From: Phoma sp. XZ068
Taxonomy: Eukaryota; Ascomycota; Dothideomycetes; Pleosporales; Didymellaceae
DNA: 64,000 bases
Assembly: GCA_004835665.1 (NCBI GenBank)
Contig: RBKR01000021.1
Coordinates: 62,001-126,000 of the forward strand
Direction of reading: 5' to 3'
Under the pieces are notes generated by a model. That model had not been told where the DNA came from. It searched no databases and saw only the letters and a list, made by a program, of their open reading frames with translations. Position numbers and translations under genes: made by a program. Numbering within the stretch: the first letter of the stretch is position 1; each line of letters opens with the position of its first letter. Shown piece after piece: positions 1 to 10,740 of this stretch.

Positions 1-1811
1 TAGCTATTAATATAATCTAGGCTTATAACTTTAGCATCTCTCTTGTCTATAATTCTAAAAGGGCTAATAGCTAATACTATACTAGTTTGTATGTTCTAAT
101 TATAGGTTAGAGTACTTATACTATTAGTTAGTTACTAGCTAGAAATTAGCTTATAGGGGTTATTATTCTTATAAAATATCCCCTTTAGGTAGGAGTCTAT
201 CCCTTTAAAGAGGTCTAGTTTTATAGATAAGGCTAGCTAGTCTAGCATGTCCTAAGAGATATTAAAGTAATTCTAGATCTTTTACTTTAACTAGTTAAGT
301 TAATAAGTCTATAGAGTAATACTAGAGACTAGAGTAATCTAGTAGTATATAAAACTAAAGAAGAAAGTTTAAACTTTAGAATTCTAGTTAAAGTAGTAGC
401 TATACTACCCTATCCTTATAAGGGCTTAGTATAGCTTATAATCTCTTATATAGTAGTTTAGTTCTCTATATATATTATAAGTATTATTATACTCTCTACC
501 TTAGATTATTATTATTCCCCTTAAGGGGTTAATATTAGGTAGAGTAGTAGTAATATATAAACTATTATTCTATTAGGTTTAGCCTCTAGCCTTAGTAGCC
601 TAGGATATAAAGTAGGTATAATTTATTAAATCTTTTAAGATGTTCCTTACCCCTTTATTTATACCTATAATAGTAGTAACTTTAGCTAAGGATAGTTTCT
701 AATCTCCTATAGCTTAGACAAGCTCTTCTACTTCTTTATCTACTCTAGTAGGGAGAGATTAAGCTAGAGTATCTAGCTTTATTATAAGTTGTTTCTAAGC
801 CTATTAGACTAGTCCTTGTAGATTACTAGCATAGTTTACCCTTCTAATTAATTAGTATATCTCTGCTGCTTATGTTTTGTCCCTCCTAGTAGAGGAATTA
901 TATAGGCCTTAGTATTACTTATATACCTTCTTTATAAACTTATATATAGCTTTAAGTTAAAAGGTAGACTAGTCCTTTATCTCTAGACCCTCTAGTATAT
1001 TAAATAAAATAAGGTTCTAGTCTTCTCTAGGGAGACTAAGGAAGAAGAAGTATCCTTCCTCTATTAGAAGAATCTAATTACCCCTCTTATAGGTATTACT
1101 ATACACTATAAAGTTAGTATAGTAATTAGAGAGGCCTAGAAATAATTAATTAGTGCTCTCTACATACGCTTCTAGGAAGGCTTAGCTGCCTATTCTCTAG
1201 AAGGTATCCTAATCCTTCTAGTATTCCTTTATAGTGTCTTAGAGGGTAGGCTAATTAGTCTTAATATATAGTTTTAAGTATTTAATAAAGCGCCTATAAT
1301 GCTCCTTATAATAGTCTAGAAGGAGCTAGACCTTCTAGGTCTTATTTAGACCCCTATTTTTAGTTATTTAATTATAATTATCTAAGAACTCTGTTACTTT
1401 CTTTCTATTAAATACTAAATAAATAGTATATCCTTTTATAGGTATAAGGACTTAGCAAGCTATTAAGGTAGCTAATAAACTATCTAGCCTTAAGTCTTTA
1501 GTAGAAGTACTTAAGAAAGGACTATAGTTAAGTTTAAATTTAGATATTATTTCTTGTCCTTTCTTTTTAGCTTTTTAGTAGTATTTTTATTAATATTAGT
1601 TTCTTCTATTATATCTATAGTCTTCCTTACTACTTCTTTTCTTATCTCTTTTAGGTAGTTAGCTCCTCTAGATCTAGATCCCCCTAGATATTAATAAAAC
1701 TTCTTACTAGGGCAATAATCTTATATTTAATAAAGTTTATTTATAAGGGGTAATATCCTAGTTATTAGAAAGCTAGTATATTGTTAGTTTTTTAGGGTTA
1801 ACTAGCTCCCC

Positions 1812-2151
1812 CTTTAAACTTATATAACGTTCTATAGCAATCTAATAGCTAGATACTAATAATACTAATAATTCTAATGCTTTAAGCTTGTATAACATTC
1901 TATAGCAATCTAATAGCTAAATACTAATAATACTAATAATTCTAATGCTTTAAGCTTATATAATATTCTATAGCAATCTAATAGCTAAATACTAATAATA
2001 CTAATAATTTTAATGCTTTAAGCTTATATAATATTCTATAGCAATCTAATAGCTAAATACTAATAATACTAATAATTCTAATACTTTAAGCTTGTATAAT
2101 ATTCTATAGCAATCTAATAGCTAAATACTAATAATACTAATACTACTAAGT
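1812..2151. repeat. Five-copy 68-bp tandem repeat
   Basis: A unit beginning ctttaagctt and containing ctatagcaatctaatagcta recurs at 1812, 1880, 1948, 2016 and 2084, exactly 68 bp apart. The copies differ by a few transitions (for example aacgtt/aacatt/aatatt and taatg/taata), and the last copy diverges at its end. It lies upstream of the copia relic. It could be a minisatellite inside a retrotransposon non-coding region; no function can be read from it. Confidence 0.92.
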
Positions 2152-2689
2152 TATACTATAACCCTCTAGTTAGGTTACTATTTTATGCTAGTAATAGAGA
2201 AGCATACCTAGTATAGTTACTTGTTAAACCTAGCAGCACTAAGTAGAATAGAAGAGTTAGAATAGTTAAGGATCTATTATAGCAAGATAGTAGTAAATAA
2301 TAGTTGTTATAATATTAATTTATATTATATGTTGTCTATCTGTCTATTGCTTAAGAACTACTAATCTAATACTAACTAAACTACTAATTTAAGCTAGTTA
2401 CTAAGTACTTCTAGTACCTACTATAGTAGCTACCTTATACTCTAGTATAATATTAGTTTAGCTACCCTAGAGCTAACACCTAAGCTAATTAATCTAGGAA
2501 TAGGTATTAAGGGGATAAATAATTAAAATAATTATATAGGAACTAATAGTTAATAAGGAGTATATATACCTATAAAAGCTAACTTATCTAGTTCTAGTAA
2601 TTAGATAGGATTATATAGGTTAAGGTAGGAGCGCCTAACTAACCCTACTGCTTAATCTAGCTATGCTGCTTCTGCTATACTAGGCAAAG

Positions 2690-4620
2690 TAAGGAATAAT
2701 CTACTATAATAATTAAGTAAATGTCTAAGAGGCTAAGCTCTAGAGCTTAATAGACTAATATAGATATATAAGCTACTTAGATAAAGAAAGATAGATAGTA
2801 ATAACCTAATAGGGGGTAGATTAAAAAGAAGTATATATATATTAATTATAGATCTATTAGATATAGACTATCTATAGAATAATCTAAAATATATATTTCT
2901 TCTAGGAATAAGTAATATCTAGAATATATAATTAAGCTATAAGACTTTAAACGCTATAGTTATAGCAGTAATATAATAATTAGATAGAGATTAGTTTAAA
3001 CTAACTTATAAGGATAAGCTATAACCTCTACTAAAAACCTAGAAGTAGCTACTCTAATATCTAATTAAAACACTATTTATTAAAGTATTAAAAAAGAAAA
3101 TAGATTAAATAATTAAGAAAGGTATATAGTTAGAAATACTAGTATCCTAGGTTACTAATTAACTACTACTACTTAAATAGGTATAAACCTATAAGTTTAA
3201 TAAAGATAAATACTTTATTAAGTATAAAGTAAGGATAGTAGTATAGGGAGATCTTTAAGAGATTAATAATCTTAACTCTATATATATAGCTACTCTAGTA
3301 GTAAGATTATTTAGAATAGTAATAGTAATTATAGCTTAGTTTAATCTAGAAATCTTATAGTATAATATTATAGAAGTATTCCTTAATACTTTAATTAATA
3401 ATAAGAATTCTATAATATATAATATACTAGATAGATTTAAGAAACCTAGAGTATATATAAGGCTTAATTAAGTACTCTATAGATTATAAGAATTACCTCT
3501 CCTATAGTATAAGGAGTTTATAGAATTACTTAGATTAATAGGTATAATATCTAGTAAAGAAGAGCTCTGCTTATTCTTTAATTAGAGTAGGAATATACTA
3601 GTCCTGTTTTATATTAATAATATACTACTAATCTACTATAAGGACTAAAAATAAAAGGTATATAGAATATAGAGTAGGATTACTTAGAAATATAAGATAT
3701 AGAAATAAGGACTAGTAGAGTAGTTTCTTAGAGTAAGAGTAATTAGAGATTATACTAAGTAAATAATTATACTAGTCTATAATACCTATATTAATAAGAT
3801 AATAAAAAAGTTTAGATTAGAAGAAGGAACTACTCTACTAACACTACTACTATTAAAGAACCTAATTAAGTATATAAAAGAAGTAATAAAATAAGAGATT
3901 AAAGCCTACTAAGAAAAGGTTAGATTAATACTCTATATAGTAATAATAATATAACTAGACATTATATATATAGTATCTAAGTTATTTTACTACCTTACTA
4001 ATCTAGAGAGTTAATATATTAAAGTAGTTAACTAAGTAATTATATACCTATATAAAACTTATTAAGAAGGTATCTAATATAGGAACTATAATAGACCTAA
4101 TCTTATAATCTATAGAGACGCTTTATTTATAGATAATCTAGATACTAGACAATTATCCTATAGGTATATTACTATACTATTTAGTAGCCTAATTCTATAG
4201 AAGGCAATAAGGTAGAGTACTATAATAATATTAATAACTAAAGTAGAGCTACTAGCACTTAAATATATAACTAAAGAAGTAGTAGTAATCTAATAATTCT
4301 TTAATAAGTTAAGACTTAATCTAGGAGAGATATAGAATATCTAGTATAATAATTAATAAATAATAAGGCTAGTAATAGAAGTAAACAAACAGATTACTAT
4401 AAGGCTATAATATATAGATATCTAAAATATATAGCTCTATTAAGAATATATAAAAGAATTACTTAAGATTAGCTATCTTAAAATAAGTAGAATACTAGTA
4501 GATAGATTAACTAAGTTACTTATATACTAGCAGCTTAAGAAGTTTAAAGAACTAATTAATATATATAATATAGATAAAGATATTAAAGGTAAAAGATAAG
4601 CACTAATCTATTTAATTAAT
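2690..4620 (+). mobile_element. Ty1/copia-type pol relic (RT and RNase H), RIP-inactivated
   Basis: Reading forward through stops, copia polyprotein landmarks appear in the right order. Near 3219 there is a reverse-transcriptase start resembling KYKVRIVV.GDL. Near 3607 the catalytic box reads FYINNILLIY where active elements have Y-x-D-D. At about 4110-4300 there is an RNase H stretch with SYRYITILFSSLI and KVELLALKY, matching the family's STxGYVF and TEAELLAL segments. Near 4500 a tail resembles ADxLTK. The Asp-to-Asn changes are G-to-A substitutions as RIP makes. Boundaries and LTRs are not resolved, and no function remains. Confidence 0.75.
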
Positions 4621-6822
4621 ATATAGTACCTATCCTAAGGTATAATAACTTAAAGGCTAGATTATTAAGGAAACTTAAGAATTAATAAACCTACTACTCT
4701 AAAGAGTACTAACTTAATTAATACCTAGGCTGCAAGCAGCCTATCTACACTCTAGCTAATCTAAACCTAAAACCTTAAGTTAACTATTTATATAATTAAA
4801 GATATATACCTAAGAGCCTATACTATCTACTAAAAAAAGATTACTAATAATCTATATATTATACTTAAATACCTTCTTTACTAGATTAATAATAGTAGTT
4901 AAGGTACTCTAAATATTAATTATAATCTCTTAGTTTAAGTAAGGATAATATTATAGAGGACTAGTAATAGGAGTAGGCTAATCTAGAGTAATAGTAGTAG
5001 TAAAAGCTATAGAGCTATTAATAATCTAGTAAGCTATAATAATTTTATTTTAAAAGTAAAGCTTACTAGTATTAGTGCCTTAAATATTAGAATAATAGAT
5101 ACTAGGATTAAAACTAAGTACTTAAGAATACTTCTATATATAAGGATTAGGTATAATATAGGCAAATAGGTTCTTACTAGGATTAATAAGGACTATATCT
5201 AGATCTATTAAATAATATAAGATTATATATATAGGTGTATATAGAGTAGAATTAGATTATAGTTACTTAGGTATAATTAGAAGAGATAGAGATAAAGTTT
5301 TTAATTAGGGGGTAATATATTCTAGTAGAAATTAAAGAGCACTAGCTTTAAGATTAGAGGTTAATATAGAAAGAGTAGCTAGTTTAGGTAAAGTAGCTAG
5401 AACTAAAGTAAGATTAATATAAGGAATAATATTAACTTTATTATACTTAATAGAATTAGTACTACTAGCCTTATAATAAGAATTGTTCTAAGTAATCTAG
5501 AACAGCTAAGAGATAACCTAAGAAGAGTATATCTAATAAAAACTCTAATCTAGATAGATTAGCTAACTAAACTATAGAATAGGAAGATTAAAGAAGGTAT
5601 TAGAAGTACCTAGCTAATCTAAAAACTCTAATTAAGAAGTAGGAGTTAGAGTACTAGAGGCCTAAGATAATTAACCCTTAATCTTAATTAGAGTATTAAC
5701 TATAACCTTCTATTTCTTTATCTAGTGCTTATACTTAGCCTTTAATATAGACTTTTAATTAGAAGTAAGCTTATTAGGGGTAGAGACAAGTTTAGTAAGA
5801 TTAGTAAAAAGAGGTTTAAGTACCTTATTCTATAATTATATTAAGGAAAGTAATAATAGTATAATTAATATACTTACTAAGGTAGTAGGCTTCTTCTTAA
5901 GAATCTAAGTAATAAGATTAACTACCTTATTAGGACTAGAGAATATTAGAAGATTAGTAACTAAGTAATAATATAATTATACTAATTATAATAGAGATAA
6001 GTATAGTACTTATAATATCTATTACTAGAGTACTCTAGATAATTATAGTAAATACCTAAGCTAGTACTAATTACTAGGTAATATATATAAGAGTAGTAGG
6101 GATAATTATAAGCACTACCTTAGATATAAGTTAAAAATTAAGGCTACTTCTCTTTTTCTTCCTCTTCTTCTTCTTCTAAGAACTTAGTGCTACTAGAGAT
6201 TACCTAAGAATTAAAAGCTTTTTACTTAGTACTACCTATATAAATAATTAGCTAATAACTAGATTAAGTAAAGATATATAAGTACTAACCTAAGCTCTTC
6301 TTCTTAGTAGATAATTAAGTACTAGTAGCTATTATTAAATAATTAGAAGAAGAATCTAACCTAAGGTACTAAATAAGCTTAATAGGAGGATTAGGATTAG
6401 TAGAAATAGTAATTAAGTTATAAATAATATTCTAAGAGAGGTATTAAGATTAGTACTTAAGCTACCTAATTAAGATATTAAGAAGTATATATAGTAATAT
6501 TAAATATAAGGAGACTAAGTTGCTGCTTAGAGTATCTAACTATATAAGTAATTAATTATAAGGAGAAATTAAAGTAAAAGTAGTAATTAAAGTAAAAGAA
6601 AAATTTTATTTTAATTTTAAGTTTATAAGCGTTTACTTAAATATATAGATTAAGTAATATACTAGTCTGTTTTTAGGTAGCAGTAGGCAGGTAGGTATAT
6701 CTATAATTACTACCTTATATATATATAATTAATAAGATAAGATAAGTAAGTAATTATAGAACTTTAAGATTAAAATACTAATAGCTTAACAGCAGGTATA
6801 ATAATTAATAATTAATATACCT

Positions 6823-7060
6823 AGGGGGTATGTTATAGTAAGGGATTAAGATATTATAATTAGTATACTAAGAGGAGAGTAATTAACTAGAAAAAGGGGG
6901 TAATCTAGAAGGGATAGATTAGTAACTAGGCCTAAAGAAGATATAAATTAGATATATAAGGATAACCTAGAGTAGACTACTTAGACAGAGGAATTTAATT
7001 ACTTCTTTCTTACCCTAATTAATTAATCTAAGTCTCTTAATCTTTTATAACTTATTATAC
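6823..7060 (+). mobile_element. Possible polypurine tract and LTR start
   Basis: A purine run (aggggg) followed by ta and then TGTTATAGTAAGGG resembles a polypurine tract abutting the 5' end of a 3' LTR. The following 220 bp ends in a TTATACTA-like run that could be a RIP-altered terminus. I found no matching second copy in the window, so the LTR assignment rests only on this local arrangement. Confidence 0.3.
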
Positions 7061-7099
7061 TAATTTTTTCTATTATTATCTACTTTAATAGAGGGGATA

Positions 7100-8600
7100 A
7101 TTAGGTCTTAATATAACTTAGTATAGGCCTTGTTATTAGCTTTTTTAACTTTATACTACTTATATTTCTAGTAGTATATATTATATTATACCTTATATTA
7201 TATAGTAGTAGAGTATACTATCTATTCTTAATTATTATTATCTTCCTCTAGGTAATATCTAGGTAGTTATAGTATATTATCTTTAATATTAGATATCTAG
7301 GTTACTTAGGATTTATAGTATAATATTATAGTAGTACTTAAAGCTTTTAGAATTTTAAGATATTTCTCTCTTAATATCTATATAATTATATTTATAGCTA
7401 TAGGGGTGTTTATATACCTATAACCTTATAGGCGCTAGTTTATATATAACTTCTAGTTTAGTATTATTATTATATCCTAACTCTAGATTCTTTATAAGTT
7501 GTCTAATTCTATTAGTAAGAATTTTCTATTTATTACTAGTATCCTTACCTTCTAGCCTGCTAGCTAATATATTAATCTATTAGAATACTTTATTCTAGTA
7601 ATAGTCTCTAGTAAAGTAGTCTAATTTACTATAGTTATAATAGGTCTAGTCCTTATTACTCTTATTATTATTATATTCTTTCTTTTTATTCTATTATAGT
7701 TTTATAGTTATTAGTCCCTTATTTATATTAGATAGGTCTATTGCCTTAGGTTTATAGTACCTACTCTATATATTACTATAAATATAGTAATCTATATTAA
7801 GTTAGTAGTTATTTCTATAGTTACTATAATAAGTATAGTTATTCTATTAGTTATATTATAGTTAAGATAGCTAGTCTATAGCTTAAGTATATAGATTATT
7901 ATATAGCTCTTATTAGAGCTTATATAGTTTAATATTAAAGTTAATTATATATTAATAAGGTTATCTAAGGTTTCTATACTTATACTAGTATATATTAGTT
8001 CTTCTTTTACCTTAGGCTTAAGTCCTTAATAAAATATTATAGTTAATATAATATTATTCTAGTCTATATTAGCTATAAGTTACTAGAACTTAGTAGTATA
8101 ATTAGTAGTAGATTAGGTCTAATAAATATATTAGATATTTTATCTAGTAATAGTAGGTTTATTTAAAACTCTAAAGATTAGGTAGATTTTATCTTTAAAA
8201 GTATTAAAGTTTTCTATCTATATATTAACCTTATTAAGAGTATTATCCTTACTATAAAGTTAAATAAAAGGTTTAATCTAGGTAAATACTTTTCTATATA
8301 TATAGCTTACTACTAAGGTAACTTTCTTCTTAGCCTCTACTTTATCTTCTTAGAATATAAAAAATAGGTTCTATTATATTAACTAGTTATCTAGCTTACT
8401 ATAGTCTCCCTTATAGAGATTAGGTTACTTAATATTAATAGTATTAGTAGTAATAGTTCCTTCTATTATATTAATATTAGAGTATAAGCTAGTAGAAGTA
8501 ACTTTAGTTTCTAAAGTAGTACTTATCTTAGAAGTATTTAAAATATTAAGGTTATAAACTAAGTAAAGCTTATAAATACTTTTAAGGTTAGTTTTCTAGG
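7100..8600 (-). mobile_element. Gag-like retroelement relic with RIP-altered CCHC knuckle
   Basis: On the minus strand, 7642 to 7601 reads YxxY-SKLD-Y-FTRD-Y. This is a C-X2-C-X4-H-X4-C zinc knuckle in which every Cys has become Tyr (TGT to TAT) and the His has become Tyr (CAC to TAC); the usual Gly after the second Cys is Ser (GGT to AGT). All are RIP-type transitions. The surrounding minus-strand sequence reads as degenerate gag with stops. Orientation is opposite to the copia relic, so at least two elements are nested or adjacent. The superfamily (gypsy or copia gag) cannot be decided. Confidence 0.5.
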
Positions 8601-10490
8601 ATAAGTACTAGTATAGGAGAGGTTAGTATAGATACCTAGTAAAATACTATAATAACTATAGAGTTAATAATAAGTAGTATAGATAGTTAATCTGTCTAGC
8701 TTAAAAGTTAAGTTAAGTTCTAATAATAAAGTTAATTAATAAGGTTAAATATAATGCTATAAGGGTAGTGTTCCTATATACTATATACTAAGAAGATATA
8801 TATAGTACTTAGTATTATAATAGCTACTAATTATACTAATTATTAATTATACTAATTACTAATTATACTAATTATACTAAGACTAATTATATATATAACT
8901 TTATATTATTACCTAAGTAGTAACTAATAATACTTAATATTTATACTTACTTATAATACTTTCTCCTATATAGTTTAACTATACTATACTTAGCCTATAA
9001 TTATTAACTTTTATTTAGTATTCTCTAGAATTATAATAGATAGATTAACTATCTATACTCCTTACTATAACCTAACTTTTAAAATAGATAGTCTACTCTA
9101 TACTACTTATTATTACCTATAGTTACTATAGTATTTTACTAAGTATCTATACCCTCTATAATCTACTATATATCTATTTATTCTAAAGAACTAACTTTAA
9201 AAGTATTTATAAGCTTTACTTAGAATATAACCTTAATAGTTTAATCTAATAACTTCTATATAAAGTTTATATAGAAATATTCTACCTAGATATATATAGT
9301 ATACTTATAGTTATCTAAAAGAATAAAATAGTTAATACTAGAAAAGAAATATTAATTATAGAGGACTAATACTATATTATTTTAATAGTAGATTTTAGTA
9401 TATAGATAAGAGCGCCTATTAGTAGAAAATATAATAGATATAGCTAGCTATTATAAATAGAACTTTATAAGAATTTAGAGTAAATCTAAAAAGAGGGAGA
9501 ATAGTATTATAATTTAATAAAAGTAGATACTTAAGTAACCTAGCTAATAGAAATAGCTAGCTACTTAATCTAGCCTAATTAATTAAACCTACTAGTATAA
9601 AGGTATTTCTAATAATTTAACTAGTAGATAAAGTAGTAGTACTTACTTTTTAGTAAGTAAGTAACTAAAGAAAAGCCTATAGCCTAGTTTACTTATTTTA
9701 TAGAATAGGTACTATAGAGTATATTAACTAAAAGCTATATAGCTTCTAATTTACTTAAACTATACTACTCTCTTAAGAGCTATATTTAAAGAAAGAGTAC
9801 TATAGCTATAGATAAATACCTCTAGATACTATCTATAGAATAGTATATTTAACTTAATAATCTACTATATATTATATTCTTATTAACTCTAATAATAGCT
9901 AGCTATTATTCTATACTCTTAAGTAACCTATCTATATATTAGAGTTTACTTTAGTATACCTCTTAATAATAGTAAGCTATTATTCTATACTTTCTAGTAA
10001 CCTATTCTACCTCTACCTATACTTATCTCTAAGAACTAATAGAATAATATATTATAAGCTTTACTTAGGTATAACTTTAATAGGTTACTAGATAACTTAG
10101 TAGGTTACTAAGGTAAGATAAAATATATAACTAAAAACTAACTTTAATAAACTATTAGGCTTATTAAATAGACCTTAACTAATATACTATACTTTATGTT
10201 AAGTATAACTTTTTCTAATAGTAAGTAACGTACTTAGTAACTAACTTATCTATATAATATATTATAGGTTTTTTAGTAATTATAAAAAATATATTTCTTT
10301 AGTTTTAAATTTACTATAATAAACTATATATTACTATACTTACTTTATAATAATTATACTCTAATATTTATAAATAATAGTTTACTTTTTTTTTATAATA
10401 AAAAAGATAACTTCTATCTTTATAAAGCTATATATAGGTTAGGTCTTGTCTATATAGTATTCTATTAAGATATAGGTGTATCTTTAGGCA

Positions 10491-10740
10491 GGGTGTACTA
10501 GGCGCGCCCTACCTATTAACCTGCGGGCTATATACTATATGCAGACCCCTGCGCGGCCAAGGCTCTTGTGCATCTAGGCTTGATCCGCCTATTCGTGCAT
10601 CTATACACTCAATTCTGCCGCGCCACGGCCTTACTTCCTAATTAGTCGCCCGTTGAGGCCCAGAAGGTGTACTGTGATGAGTATATAATTGGGCGAAGGT
10701 GTGCCCAAATTTTCATTATTTGAAGAGCCACACATTCGAC
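10491..10740. promoter_or_regulatory. AT-block edge and upstream region of the monooxygenase gene
   Basis: This 250-bp stretch is GC-normal and links the AT block to the first intact gene. It begins with ggcagggtgtactaggcgcg. A TATATAA box lies at 10682-10688, 53 bp before the chosen ATG. The regulatory role is inferred from position. Confidence 0.4.

Larger units (their letters stand above)
1..10490. repeat. AT-rich block of RIP-degraded transposons
   Basis: The sequence is extremely AT-rich and saturated with TpA steps, while CpA and TpG are rare throughout; this is the dinucleotide signature left by repeat-induced point mutation (C to T in CpA). No open reading frame of useful length survives on either strand. 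Recognisable protein relics inside it are retroelement-derived and carry the expected G-to-A/C-to-T substitutions. Composition changes sharply near 10490, where GC-rich words such as ggcgcgcc appear. I interpret it as an AT isochore of nested dead retrotransposons, of the kind common in Dothideomycetes; its left edge is outside the window. Confidence 0.9.

Noticed and set aside
1..10490. CRISPR-like array or centromere
   Set aside because: The 68-bp units are directly adjacent without spacers, and the rest is retroelement debris; nothing supports a centromere from sequence alone.
10699..10740. Upstream start for the monooxygenase at a GTG
   Set aside because: No ATG is in this stretch; eukaryotic initiation and the gacATGgc context favour 10741.
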